Assembly (NCBI RefSeq): GCF_900110895.1
Contig: NZ_FOIQ01000001.1
Span: 523,460 to 587,459, forward strand
Direction of reading: 5' to 3'
Source: Prevotella aff. ruminicola Tc2-24
Lineage (GTDB): Bacteria; Bacteroidota; Bacteroidia; Bacteroidales; Bacteroidaceae
Length of the DNA stretch: 64,000 nucleotides
Shown here: positions 42,120 through 52,130 of the stretch, in pieces
How the letters are laid out: the number at the start of each line of letters is the position of its first letter
Position numbering within the stretch: position 1 is the first letter of the stretch
Position numbers and translations under genes: made by a program
The notes under the pieces: generated by a model
What the model saw: the letters and a program-made list of their open reading frames with translations, nothing else
Told to the model about the DNA's origin: nothing
Databases searched by the model: none

Positions 42120-44141
42120 GTGAAACACGGTCGACCATCCATCCGCACAGTCATGATGGGCATTCTCCTCACAAGCATGCCCGCCACACTGTGGGCCTGG
42201 GAAAAGACCGACACACTCATCCTGAACCGTATCTACAGCTACCAGAAAGAGCACAAGAAGGACATCAAGGGACTCGAGGACAATATCTACGTGAAATGCC
42301 GTTACCATGTGGAGAAACGTAACCCGACGCTCTGGCTCATCCCGTCGATGTACGCACTGGCCAGAGATCCACGGGAGTATATCCGTGAGTCGTACAGCAA
42401 GGTAACCATCAACAGTGCCCACGACATGACCATCAACAGACAGGTGCTCGCCGGCACCGTCCGTAGGAACAGAAACGCCATGTCGCCCCTGCTCAACTTC
42501 ATCACGCCCAACATCTACGACATCGACCTGTACGACGGACATATGCTGTCGCCCTTCAACAAGGTGAACCACAGGTTCTACCGTTTCAGGCAGAGGACAT
42601 TGAGCGACGGCACCACACGCATAGACTTCCGACCGAAGCTATACAACACACAACTGCTCAACGGCTATGCGATCGTAGAGACTGAGACGGGCCGTATCAT
42701 CCGCACCATACTCAACGGAGAGTTCGACATGATCACGTTCCGCACAGAGATCTCACAGGAGACGGAGAGCGGCATACCCAGGAAATGCAATACCGCCGCC
42801 ACCTTCCGTTTTCTGGGCAACCGCATATCGGCTATCTTCGACGCGAACTACGACTGTCAGACACCCCTGCCCGACACCATCCAGAGAGTATCGAGCCGCA
42901 GACTGATGAACAACCTGCGACCTATCCCCCTGACGGAGACAGACCGGCAGATATACAAAGCCTACGACCGACAGCATGAGAAGGATACCGTCGTCACCGA
43001 CACCGTGTCGCGACACCAGCGACTGCTGAAGAAGATTTTCTGGGACACCATCGGTGAAAATCTCTTCACACCCATCGCTGCAGAAAACGGACCAGCCTCC
43101 TTCCGTCTCTCTCCGATCATCAACCCACTCTACCTCAGCTACAGCGAGCATCATGGACTGCGCTATAAGATGAGACTGCGCTCCAGATATACCTTCTCAC
43201 CGCACCGTTACCTGACCTTCAACCCTACCGTCGGCTATAACTTCAAACAGCGACAGCTCTACTTCACCGCGCCGCTGCGCATGACCTACAACCCGAAACG
43301 TAACGGATATGCAGAGATCGTATACGGCAATGGTAACCGCATCAGCAACTCCTGCGTGCAGAAGGTCATCGATGAGCTGTATCCAGACTCGCTCATCGAA
43401 GATATGCGGGACATGGACAAGTTCCGCGACAACCACCTCCGGGTGTTCAATAACATCATGATTTTCCCCTGGCTCGACATCGAGAGCGGCTTCGTCTATC
43501 ACCGGCGCACAGCCGTCAACAAGGCCCAGATGCGCCAATACGGCGTGGCCGACGAATACTGCAGTTTTGCACCGATGCTCGGCGTGAAGATCCAGCCTTG
43601 GACATACGGTCCGCTCCTCTCCGCCGACTGGGAGAGAGGTTTCAAGGGCATCAACCACTCCGACCTGAACTATGAGAGATGGGAGTTCGACGCCTCATGG
43701 AAGCACCATATACCAGGCCTCCGGATCCTGAACCTCCGTGCCGGCGGCGGCTTCTATACCAGTAAGGAGAAGAACCTCTTCGTGGACTTCGCCAACTTCC
43801 GCGACAGGAACCTGCCGGAAGGATGGGATGATGACTGGAGTGGGAACTTCCAACTGCTCAGGAGTCGGGAGTACAACGAGTCGGACTACTACCTCCGCGG
43901 CAATGTCTCCTATGAGACGCCGATGCTCATAGGCACATGGATTCCCTATCTGGGGAAATTCATCGAGAAAGAACGCTTATATATCAGTTCCGTTCTCCTG
44001 GAGAAGTCGCGGCCCTACTATGAGCTCGGCTACGGCTTCACCAACCGCTATATCTCCGTAGGGGCCTTTGCCAGTTTCCGGAACACCCACTTCGACAGGA
44101 TCGGTGTGGAATTTGAATTTGAACTCTTCAGAAGATGGTAA
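42120..44141 (+). CDS. DUF5686-like outer-membrane beta-barrel protein
   Basis: A 673-aa protein from a GTG at 42120; the ATG codons at about residues 12-13 are alternatives. Residues 1-26 form a signal peptide (VMMGILLTSMPATLWA). An N-terminal region with NIYVKCRYHVEKRNPTLWLIP is followed by soluble strands and, from about residue 330, many amphipathic strands (HRYLTFNPTVGYNFKQRQLY, NGYAEIVYGNGN, ERLYISSVLLEKSRPYYELG) ending EFEFELFRRW, typical of an outer-membrane barrel. I recognise it as resembling DUF5686, without the usual N-terminal carboxypeptidase-regulatory-like domain. Function unknown. It overlaps addA by 7 nt and follows uvrA by 2 nt, so it is embedded in a DNA-repair run. Confidence 0.7.
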   Translation: MKHGRPSIRTVMMGILLTSMPATLWAWEKTDTLILNRIYSYQKEHKKDIKGLEDNIYVKCRYHVEKRNPTLWLIPSMYALARDPREYIRESYSKVTINSAHDMTINRQVLAGTVRRNRNAMSPLLNFITPNIYDIDLYDGHMLSPFNKVNHRFYRFRQRTLSDGTTRIDFRPKLYNTQLLNGYAIVETETGRIIRTILNGEFDMITFRTEISQETESGIPRKCNTAATFRFLGNRISAIFDANYDCQTPLPDTIQRVSSRRLMNNLRPIPLTETDRQIYKAYDRQHEKDTVVTDTVSRHQRLLKKIFWDTIGENLFTPIAAENGPASFRLSPIINPLYLSYSEHHGLRYKMRLRSRYTFSPHRYLTFNPTVGYNFKQRQLYFTAPLRMTYNPKRNGYAEIVYGNGNRISNSCVQKVIDELYPDSLIEDMRDMDKFRDNHLRVFNNIMIFPWLDIESGFVYHRRTAVNKAQMRQYGVADEYCSFAPMLGVKIQPWTYGPLLSADWERGFKGINHSDLNYERWEFDASWKHHIPGLRILNLRAGGGFYTSKEKNLFVDFANFRDRNLPEGWDDDWSGNFQLLRSREYNESDYYLRGNVSYETPMLIGTWIPYLGKFIEKERLYISSVLLEKSRPYYELGYGFTNRYISVGAFASFRNTHFDRIGVEFEFELFRRW

Positions 44142-47100
44142 CCAACAAGAGAAAGCCACTGACCGTCTATAAGGCGAGTGCGGGCAGCGGAAAGACCTTC
44201 ACCCTCGCCACCGAGTACATACGACTGCTCATCGAGAATCCGCAGAGCTACCGTACGATCCTTGCCGTCACCTTCACCAACAAGGCGACGGAGGAGATGA
44301 AGACCCGTATCCTCAGTCAGCTATACGGCATCTGGAAACAACTACCCGACTCTGACAAATACATGGATGCCGTGCAGAAGAGCACAGGCTTCGGAACGAA
44401 GATGATCAGTGAGCGGGCTGGCATCTCCCTCAACAACCTGATACACAACTACAACTATTTCCAGGTTCAGACGATCGACACCTTCTTTCAGAGTGTCCTC
44501 CGGAATATGGCGAGGGAACTCGACCTGACCACAAACCTGCGCATCGGCCTCAACGACACGCAGGTGGAAGAGATGGCCGTCGACCAGATGATCGAGGATC
44601 TCAGCACCACCGATATCGTGCTCCAGTGGATCATGAAGTATATTCTGGAGAGCATCTCTGACGACAAGTCGTGGAATGTGATCTCGCAAATCAAGAAATT
44701 CGGACGTACCATCTTCCGCGACGAATACAAGGAGGTGAGTGATGATCTGGAGAAGAAACTGGCAGAACCGGGGTTCTTCGACAACTACACCGCTCAGCTG
44801 CGCGAGATCCGTCAACAGACTGAAGACCGGATGAAAGAGATCGGAGAGAGTTTCTTCGACACCCTTGAGGGCGAGGGACTCACCGTTGATGATCTCGCCA
44901 AAAAGAGTCGCGGCATTGCCGGCTTTTTCCTGAAACTGCGAAAGGGTATCTTCGACCCAAGCATCGAGAACGCGACTGTAGCCAACTGTCTGGACAATCC
45001 TGAGGGATGGTGTACGAAGTCTCACCCCCAGCACGAATATATCGTCTCGCTGGCCGAGACCTCGTTGGGCAAGATCCTGCGCTATGCCGTAGAGGAGCGC
45101 CCCCGACAGTGGAGGCTCTACAAGTCGGCCGACCTCACCCTCCGTCACCTGAGTCAACTGAGACTGCTGAGCAGCATCGAGAGGAAGGTGCACGAGATCA
45201 ACGAGAATGCCAACCGCTTTCTGCTCAGTAACACCCAACAGTTACTTCACTCGCTCATCGACAGCAGCGACTCGCCTTTTATCTTCGAGAAGATCGGTAC
45301 CCAGCTGCATCATGTGATGATTGATGAGTTCCAAGACACCTCTACCGTACAATGGAAGAACTTCAAGGTCTTACTGTCCGATGTCATCAGTCATGAGGAA
45401 GATGGCAGTCTGATCGTCGGAGACGTCAAACAGAGCATCTACCGATGGCGGGCAGGCGACTGGCGACTGCTCAACGGTATCGAACAGCAGTTCTCTGACC
45501 AACAGATGGAAGTCAGGTCGCTCAGCACGAACTATCGCTCCGAACGTAACATCATCACCTTCAACAACACCTTCTTCCAACATGCCGTCAAACTGGAGTA
45601 TCAGGGACAGAGCGAACTCAGCAAGACGGAGGCTGAAGAGCTGAACAGGGCCTATGCTGACGTGAGACAGCAGGTGCCGGACCACCGGCAGGACAACGGG
45701 TATGTTCACGTCGAACTGTTACCTGCCGACGACTATCAGCAGCAGACGCTTCAGCGGTTGACGACGACCGTCAGTGAACTGCAATCACAGGGCGTCAGTC
45801 TGCGCGATATCGCCATCCTTGTCCGTTCCAACGCTCACATCCCACTGATTGCCAGACATTTCCTGGAGGAGATGCCGGAGGTGACCATCGTCTCCGACGA
45901 GGCATTCCGTCTGGACGCCTCCTGTGCCGTCCGTCTGCTCATTCATGCCCTTCGTCTTCTTGTCCATCCCGATGACATCCTCACCAAGGCTGCCATCATC
46001 AAAAGCTACCAGACCGACATCCTGCAGACAACTGTCCGTGATCAGGAACTGCTGTTAGCTACCAACGACCTCGACAAGCTACTGCCAGAGGCTTACATCC
46101 AGCATACCGACGAACTGTTGACTATGCCTATCTACGATCTCGTGGAAACGCTCTTCACCATCTTCGATCTGGAACGGTTGGAGGAGCAGAGTGCCTATAT
46201 CCACACGTTCTACGATTATCTCACCGACTATATCAAGGAGAACACCACCGATATCGAGGCTTTCCTCACCGAGTGGGATGAGACCATCTGCGGAAAGACC
46301 ATCCAGAGCGATGAGACGGACGGTGTGCGTATTCTCTCCATTCACAAGTCGAAAGGACTGGAATACGGTTACGTCATCCTCCCCTTCTGCGACTGGCAGA
46401 TGGAGAAGTCGGGGAACATCCTTTGGTGCCGGCCGGCCGAAGCACCGTTCTCCGACCTGCCTATCGCACCGATCGACTATAGTCAAAAGCAGATGGTAGG
46501 CACCATCTACGAAGGCGACTATATGCATGAGCATCTGCAGAACACCGTCGACAATCTCAATCTGCTTTATGTGGCCTTCACCCGCAGTCGTCGAGGACTC
46601 TTTGTCATTGGCAAGAGAGATGCCAAGAACTCCCGTTGCGCTCTGATCCAAGAGTGTCTTCCGCTTGTGGCACAGGATATGTCCGGGGCCACGCTCGAAG
46701 GTGTGGATGACGAGCAGCAGCCGATCGTCTTCAGTTACGGTGCTCTCGGCGCCCCCGGGCAGTCCGACGATCATGACGCGCCATCGCCCAATCCCTTCCT
46801 GCAGTCGCCCGCACCCATCCATATCGGCATGAAGAGCTTCAGACGTAAGGTCAGCTTCCGTCAGAGCAACCGCAGTCGTGTGTTCATGGAAGGACACGAC
46901 GGAGAGGGCGCCCAGCAGATGAGTTTCATACAGACGGGTAGTGTGCTGCATGAGATATTCTCTACCATCAGGACAACCGCAGACATCCCTGATGCCCTGC
47001 AACGATTACAGTCCGAAGGGGTGCTCTATGATGATCATATCACGGCAGAGAAGATCGGAGAGATGATCAGGAAACGACTGAGCGACCCACGGGTGACCGA

Positions 47101-47362
47101 GTGGTTCTCGCCTGGATGGACACTCTTCAACGAGTGTACGATCCTGACGACGGAAGACGGACAGGTCAAGGAGCGCCGCCCCGACCGTGTGATGACCGAC
47201 GGCCAGCGCTGGGTCGTCGTCGACTTCAAGTTCGGCTCACCCAAGCCCGACTACCCCGACCAGGTACGCGAATACATGAGTCTCCTCGCCTCCATGGGCC
47301 ACCAGCACATCACCGGCTACCTCTGGTACGTCTACAGCAACAAGATAGAAGAAGTAAAGTAA
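44135..47362 (+). CDS. addA: AddA-like UvrD-family helicase-nuclease
   Basis: The large helicase/nuclease subunit of a RecBCD/AddAB-type complex for double-strand break repair. The 1075-aa protein has Walker A at residues 14-21 (ASAGSGKT), motif Ia VTFTNKATEEMK, motif II MIDEFQDTSTVQW, motif III GDVKQSIYRWRAGDW, motif IV NYRSERNI, motif V VRILSIHKSKGLEYGYVI and motif VI YVAFTRSRRGLFV, all superfamily-1A features. The C-terminal 150 residues contain a PD-(D/E)xK-type nuclease motif (RPDRVMTD, VVVDFKFGSP). The start codon lies 7 nt inside the preceding gene. addB follows after 36 nt. Confidence 0.9.
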   Translation: MVTNKRKPLTVYKASAGSGKTFTLATEYIRLLIENPQSYRTILAVTFTNKATEEMKTRILSQLYGIWKQLPDSDKYMDAVQKSTGFGTKMISERAGISLNNLIHNYNYFQVQTIDTFFQSVLRNMARELDLTTNLRIGLNDTQVEEMAVDQMIEDLSTTDIVLQWIMKYILESISDDKSWNVISQIKKFGRTIFRDEYKEVSDDLEKKLAEPGFFDNYTAQLREIRQQTEDRMKEIGESFFDTLEGEGLTVDDLAKKSRGIAGFFLKLRKGIFDPSIENATVANCLDNPEGWCTKSHPQHEYIVSLAETSLGKILRYAVEERPRQWRLYKSADLTLRHLSQLRLLSSIERKVHEINENANRFLLSNTQQLLHSLIDSSDSPFIFEKIGTQLHHVMIDEFQDTSTVQWKNFKVLLSDVISHEEDGSLIVGDVKQSIYRWRAGDWRLLNGIEQQFSDQQMEVRSLSTNYRSERNIITFNNTFFQHAVKLEYQGQSELSKTEAEELNRAYADVRQQVPDHRQDNGYVHVELLPADDYQQQTLQRLTTTVSELQSQGVSLRDIAILVRSNAHIPLIARHFLEEMPEVTIVSDEAFRLDASCAVRLLIHALRLLVHPDDILTKAAIIKSYQTDILQTTVRDQELLLATNDLDKLLPEAYIQHTDELLTMPIYDLVETLFTIFDLERLEEQSAYIHTFYDYLTDYIKENTTDIEAFLTEWDETICGKTIQSDETDGVRILSIHKSKGLEYGYVILPFCDWQMEKSGNILWCRPAEAPFSDLPIAPIDYSQKQMVGTIYEGDYMHEHLQNTVDNLNLLYVAFTRSRRGLFVIGKRDAKNSRCALIQECLPLVAQDMSGATLEGVDDEQQPIVFSYGALGAPGQSDDHDAPSPNPFLQSPAPIHIGMKSFRRKVSFRQSNRSRVFMEGHDGEGAQQMSFIQTGSVLHEIFSTIRTTADIPDALQRLQSEGVLYDDHITAEKIGEMIRKRLSDPRVTEWFSPGWTLFNECTILTTEDGQVKERRPDRVMTDGQRWVVVDFKFGSPKPDYPDQVREYMSLLASMGHQHITGYLWYVYSNKIEEVK

Positions 47363-47398
47363 GAACGTTAAGATGATATCACTCACGAAATAGTTGAC

Positions 47399-50173
47399 AT
47401 GAAAAGTTTCCTTGAACATATCGCTGAAGAGCTGCTGGAGAAGTTTGGGACGGACCTGTCGCGTATTGCGGTGGTGTTCCCGAACAAACGTGCATCGCTC
47501 TTCCTCAACGAGCATCTGGCCCGACTGGCAGGAAAGCCGCTATGGAGTCCGGCATATATCACTATCAGCGACCTTTTCCGTAGTCTCTCTCCATTAAAGG
47601 TGGCCGACCCCATCCTGCTGGTCTGCGAACTGCACCGCTGCTTCACCGAGTGCACAGGCATCGACGAGACGCTCGATCATTTCTATGGCTGGGGACAGCT
47701 GTTGTTGGCCGACTTCGATGATGTGGACAAGAACATGGCACCTGCCGACAAGGTGTTCGCCCTTCTTCGTGATATCCATGAGCTCGACGATGTGTCGTAT
47801 CTCACTGATGAGCAGCGCGAGATCATCCGTCGCTTCTTCAGTAACTTCTCCGACGATCATAACACAGAGCTCAAGGAACGCTTCCTCAAACTATGGAGTC
47901 ATATCGGTGACATCTATCATCTCTTCAACCGGAAACTCGCCGACCGACAATTAGCCTACGAGGGAGCACTGTACCGACAGGTGGCTACCGACAAGACGCT
48001 CCAGTTCGAATACGACACGTATGTCTTCATTGGCTTTAATCTTCTCCATCCGGTCGAACAGGAGCTCTTTCGCCGGTTGGAGCGCGAAGGCAAAGCATTA
48101 TTCTACCAGGATACTGAAGACATTCCTCCACGGAGCACCACATTCATCTCCGCTCCCACAGAGAACAGTCAGGCCCGTTATATCAGTCGGTGGCTCTCGG
48201 AGAAAAACCGTATTGCCGCCGGACACCGCACAGCCATCGTCTTGTGCGACGAGAGTCTGCTGCTGCCCGTCGTACACAGTCTGCCCGACACGGTGGAGAA
48301 GGCTAACATCACGACGGGCTATCCGCTCTACCAGACACCTATCGCTTCGCTGATCTCCCAGCTGATCAGTCTGCAGACTATAGGCTATTCCCCGAAGGCG
48401 GGAAGCTATCGTCTGCGACATATCAACGCTGTGCTCCGTCACCCCTATGCCAAATATATCTCTCCCAGATACCAGGATCTGGTTCAAGAGCTGAACGCCA
48501 AAAGGATGTATTATCCGGAGATAGGGTTCCTCTCCTCTGACGAAGGACTGGCGCTGCTCTTCCAGCATCACGACACCCCTATTCTCAAATGGCTGCTCTC
48601 ACTGGTCCGACATATCGCCACCAGCTATAGACAGACTGAGGCGGAGGGGCCTCTCGACACCGAGAGCCTCTTCAGGATGCACACGTTGCTCAACCGTATC
48701 AACGGGCTTGTGGTGAGCGGCGAGCTGTCCGTAGATGTGATCACCCTGCAGCGGCTTATCATGCAGCTTATCCAGACCACCACCATCCCCTTTCACGGTG
48801 AACCGATAGAAGGGATACAGATCATGGGTGTGCTGGAGACCAGAAACCTGGACTTCGACCATGTGCTGCTGCTATCCTGTAATGAGGGTAACATGCCGCG
48901 CGGGATCAACGACACCTCGTTCATTCCCTACTCCATCCGCAAGGCATATGGTCTGACAACCGTCGACAACAAGGTGGCCATCTACGCGAACTACTTCCAC
49001 CATCTGCTTCAGCGAGCCAGTGATGTGACACTCGTCTATAACAACTCCACCAACGACGGTCAGACTGGAGAGATGTCGCGCTTCATGCTGCAACTGATGG
49101 TAGACGGTCGACAGACCATCACGTACCAGACGCTCAAGGCCGGACAGCAGTCGTCACTCCGTATGCCCAAACCTATTGAGAAGACCGAAGCAGTAATGGA
49201 GATCCTACGGCAACGGTTCCTCCAGAACACCGGTATTGTCAGTCCTACGGCCATCAGCAACTATCTGCGTTGTCAGCTCCGTTTCTTCTACCGATATGTC
49301 AGCAACCTGGCCGAGCCGGACAATAACGACGAGGACTTGATAGACAACCGGATCTTCGGAAACATCTTCCACCTGTCAGCCCAGAAGGTCTATGAGTACC
49401 TGATGCAACTAACGGGTGACCACATCACCGCATTAGCTATCGACGACCTGCTCAAGAACAATATAGAGATCGAGCGCATCGTCGACAATGCCTTCAAGCG
49501 TGAACTCTTCCAGATCAAGGACCCGTCGCGCCGCCTTCCTCCGCTCGACGGTCTTCAGCTCATCAACCGCGAGGTCATCATCAGGTATATCCGACAGTTG
49601 CTCGAGACAGACAAACGACTCACGCCGTTCACCATCCTCGGTCTTGAGAAAGAGATTTCCATGCCTTTGGCCATTCGTGTCAACGACCATACGGCTGATG
49701 CGCAAGATACACACGAGACAATCCTTAAGATAGGTGGGTATATCGACCGTCTCGACAGCGTCGTCGACCCAGAGACCGGTGAGGAACGCATTCGCGTCAT
49801 CGACTACAAAACCGGTGCCTATCATATCAAGCCTCTGGCTGATGTCGATGCGATCTTCGATCCAGAGAACATCAAGGAGCACAGCGACTATTTCCTCCAG
49901 GCATTTCTCTATAGTCATATCATCCGTCGGGAGACTGACACAGCCGTAAGTCCTGCCTTACTGTTCATCCAGCATGCAGGCACCGACGACTACGACCCAA
50001 CGCTCAAGCTGGGTAAAGAACGTGTACGGGATATAGCCACAGAAGCTCCCCGGTTCATGAAACTGCTGAACGAGACCATCTCGGATATCTTCAATGCGGA
50101 TATCACCTTCATGCCAACCAATGATATGAAGCGCTGCCACACCTGTCCTTATGCGACCCTCTGTGGGAGATAA
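47399..50173 (+). CDS. addB: AddB-like PD-(D/E)XK nuclease subunit
   Basis: A 924-aa partner of AddA. The N-terminal part is an inactivated helicase fold beginning ISRI-like DLSRIAVVFPNKRASLFLNE (RASLFL in place of a canonical Walker A). IMGVLETRNLDFDHVLLLSC corresponds to helicase motif V. The C-terminal nuclease has AISNYLRCQLRFFYRYV, GNIFHLSAQKVYE and RVIDYKTGAYHI (the D-x-K catalytic core). C625 with C913, C916 and C922 (CHTCPYATLC) form the 4Fe-4S site that staples AddB-type nuclease domains. The last gene of the uvrA-addB run; it converges on the MFS gene 14 nt away, and no hairpin is visible between them. Confidence 0.9.
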   Translation: MKSFLEHIAEELLEKFGTDLSRIAVVFPNKRASLFLNEHLARLAGKPLWSPAYITISDLFRSLSPLKVADPILLVCELHRCFTECTGIDETLDHFYGWGQLLLADFDDVDKNMAPADKVFALLRDIHELDDVSYLTDEQREIIRRFFSNFSDDHNTELKERFLKLWSHIGDIYHLFNRKLADRQLAYEGALYRQVATDKTLQFEYDTYVFIGFNLLHPVEQELFRRLEREGKALFYQDTEDIPPRSTTFISAPTENSQARYISRWLSEKNRIAAGHRTAIVLCDESLLLPVVHSLPDTVEKANITTGYPLYQTPIASLISQLISLQTIGYSPKAGSYRLRHINAVLRHPYAKYISPRYQDLVQELNAKRMYYPEIGFLSSDEGLALLFQHHDTPILKWLLSLVRHIATSYRQTEAEGPLDTESLFRMHTLLNRINGLVVSGELSVDVITLQRLIMQLIQTTTIPFHGEPIEGIQIMGVLETRNLDFDHVLLLSCNEGNMPRGINDTSFIPYSIRKAYGLTTVDNKVAIYANYFHHLLQRASDVTLVYNNSTNDGQTGEMSRFMLQLMVDGRQTITYQTLKAGQQSSLRMPKPIEKTEAVMEILRQRFLQNTGIVSPTAISNYLRCQLRFFYRYVSNLAEPDNNDEDLIDNRIFGNIFHLSAQKVYEYLMQLTGDHITALAIDDLLKNNIEIERIVDNAFKRELFQIKDPSRRLPPLDGLQLINREVIIRYIRQLLETDKRLTPFTILGLEKEISMPLAIRVNDHTADAQDTHETILKIGGYIDRLDSVVDPETGEERIRVIDYKTGAYHIKPLADVDAIFDPENIKEHSDYFLQAFLYSHIIRRETDTAVSPALLFIQHAGTDDYDPTLKLGKERVRDIATEAPRFMKLLNETISDIFNADITFMPTNDMKRCHTCPYATLCGR

Positions 50174-50187
50174 GGGCGATGCAGACT

Positions 50188-51363
50188 CTATCGGTTCTTG
50201 TTCTTGACGAACCAGTTGTGTGTGAAGTGATACATGACAAGGGCCACGATGACAAGAGCCAGCGACATCAGCAGTGATGAGATCTTCTCACCCTGGAAGA
50301 GTGCCAGTCCGAGACCTATACCACATGCGATGCCTCCTTCCCAACCGAGAAGGAAGGTGCTCTGTGAGGTGCCTCTCTGACAATGACGACTCAGCTTGAT
50401 GAAGAAGAGCAGGAAGCGGGAGCCGATGATACCGATACCAAAGCCTATAAACAGAGGTGCCGCATACCATACGATCGGTTGTGTACGGGTAATCATCATC
50501 AGCAGTGCGGCAAACAGCAAGATCAGTCCGGAGACGACCTCACTCTTCACTTCTGCATCGCGGAAGACGAAGCGTTGTGCCAATAAGGCCAACAGGAACC
50601 CTATCATCATCATCGCATAGAAATGCTCAGAGAAATCGACGGAAAAGAGGATGCCCACCGCCACCGTCACCAACAGGAGATTCACAAAGAGCGGAAATCC
50701 GTGAGGCAGGAAAAAACGGTCAAGACTGACCACAGGCACATGATCCAACGGGGTGCGGAAGGGGAAATGCACCAAGGCAACGAGCACCAAGGCAACGAAC
50801 GCACAACCAGCTGCACAGAGCATGACGACAGAAAAGCCAAAGCTGCGCTCTATCAGAAGACCAGCCAACGGTCCCAGAGAAAGGGAAAACCGACTGAACC
50901 ATGCTGCGGAGTGATTCGCCTCTGTACGCTGGAACGACTCACTGGTATCGATGATCAGCGTACTGGTAAGCGTCATCTGCGCCAATCCGAAGAAGGCACC
51001 GAAGGCAAAACGATGGCCCATCAGCAAAGGAAGTTCCATATTGCGGCATAAAACCGCATCCAGATAATACAACAAGGCCAACAGGCATACGACAGCCAGT
51101 ACGGCGATAATGCAGACCATATTACGACGGTAATGCTGAACGAGAAAGGACACGAAGAGTCCGAAGAAGAACAGGCCTACGCCAAAGGCTCCCATGACCG
51201 CACCGACCTCATGGAACGACAGACCCTGTCCCTGAAGGAGCCAACGGGGCATGACTGGAACGAGCATATAGACCGACATCGTAAGCAGTAGGTTTGCTAC
51301 AGCCAGACGCCAGAAGTCATGATGCCATAGGCGGATATGTACAGGCGTGTTCTGCGAGTTCAT
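50188..51363 (-). CDS. MFS transporter, substrate unknown
   Basis: A 391-aa protein with about 11-12 TM helices and the major facilitator layout: VANLLLTMSVYMLVPVMPRWL as helix 1, the short loop FVSFLVQHYRRNMV as the motif A region, and a central cytoplasmic loop near residues 205-225. It resembles drug/sugar efflux-type MFS members, but no substrate signature is clear. Its ATG overlaps the HAD gene's TGA (ATGA), so the two form a coupled pair. Confidence 0.8.
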   Translation of the reverse strand: MNSQNTPVHIRLWHHDFWRLAVANLLLTMSVYMLVPVMPRWLLQGQGLSFHEVGAVMGAFGVGLFFFGLFVSFLVQHYRRNMVCIIAVLAVVCLLALLYYLDAVLCRNMELPLLMGHRFAFGAFFGLAQMTLTSTLIIDTSESFQRTEANHSAAWFSRFSLSLGPLAGLLIERSFGFSVVMLCAAGCAFVALVLVALVHFPFRTPLDHVPVVSLDRFFLPHGFPLFVNLLLVTVAVGILFSVDFSEHFYAMMMIGFLLALLAQRFVFRDAEVKSEVVSGLILLFAALLMMITRTQPIVWYAAPLFIGFGIGIIGSRFLLFFIKLSRHCQRGTSQSTFLLGWEGGIACGIGLGLALFQGEKISSLLMSLALVIVALVMYHFTHNWFVKNKNR

Positions 51364-52025
51364 AAAGGGAGGAATTTGAATGTGTCAATCAACGATTCAT
51401 AGGTCAGTCCTCTGTAGTCGGTGATCTGGATGTCTGAAAGGGGAGCTATCGCCTCGACAGGATTCGTCGTGGCCAAGCCCACTACCGACATCTCCGCAGC
51501 CCTACCAGAACGAAGTCCGTTAAAGCTATCCTCAAACACGACACACTCCTCGGCATCCACACCAAAGAGTTCTGCTGCCTTCAGATAACATTCCGGATCA
51601 GGCTTGCTACGGGTAAAATCCTCGGATGTGAGAACTCTGTCAAAGAGAGAACGAAAAATCGGTTGGTGCTTGTTCACACTTTCCATCTTCGGTTGGTTGG
51701 AACTTGTGACGACAGCCGTCAGGACACCGTGTGATCGCAAGTCAGAGATAAGCGTCTCAAATCCGTCGATAAAATCATAATGCATCGTCTGTTCATAAGC
51801 ATTAAGTCGATTAGTAATCGACTCACGCTCAGGCTCTAAGTCACCACTGAACCAACGCTCATAGATCTGAGTAAGCGTCTGTCCCTTGATCTCATGCTCA
51901 AGACCAGGTCGCTCCGGGTGATACTGTCGACATATCATTCCCCAGAATATCGAATACTGAGGTTCTGTGTCGAAGACGACACCATCGAGGTCAAACAGGG
52001 CCGCTTTAAGTTTTCTCTGCTTCAT
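51360..52025 (-). CDS. HAD-superfamily phosphatase (beta-phosphoglucomutase-like)
   Basis: A 221-aa hydrolase. HAD motif I is FDLDGVVFDTE (nucleophile first Asp, acid/base second Asp), motif II is VVTSSN, motif III is the Lys in SKPDPECY and motif IV is VVFEDSFNGLRSG. The helical cap falls between motifs I and II (about residues 20-85), as in beta-phosphoglucomutase and sugar-phosphatase subfamily IA proteins. The substrate is unknown. The start is the ATG at 52025, just after a minus-strand TAATTTTG promoter; an upstream in-frame reading would cross the promoter. Confidence 0.88.
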   Translation of the reverse strand: MKQRKLKAALFDLDGVVFDTEPQYSIFWGMICRQYHPERPGLEHEIKGQTLTQIYERWFSGDLEPERESITNRLNAYEQTMHYDFIDGFETLISDLRSHGVLTAVVTSSNQPKMESVNKHQPIFRSLFDRVLTSEDFTRSKPDPECYLKAAELFGVDAEECVVFEDSFNGLRSGRAAEMSVVGLATTNPVEAIAPLSDIQITDYRGLTYESLIDTFKFLPL

Positions 52026-52042
52026 CTCATTAAATTTGGGTG

Positions 52043-52050
52043 CAAAATTA
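52043..52050 (-). promoter_or_regulatory. -7 box of the HAD-MFS pair
   Basis: Minus-strand TAATTTTG followed by CACCC (plus CAAAATTA). It lies only 18 nt from the -33 box of the divergent promoter. Confidence 0.6.
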
Positions 52051-52068
52051 ATATTTTTTAGCGAGAAA

Positions 52069-52100
52069 TTTGCTTTTTTACTAATTAAACTGTATTTTTG
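52069..52100 (+). promoter_or_regulatory. Promoter of the lipoprotein-rsmG-metallohydrolase run
   Basis: TTTG (52069-52072), 20-nt spacer, TATTTTTG (52093-52100). About 30 nt to the ATG. Confidence 0.85.
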
Positions 52101-52130
52101 CACTTAAATAAATGATATAACTACAGGCGT

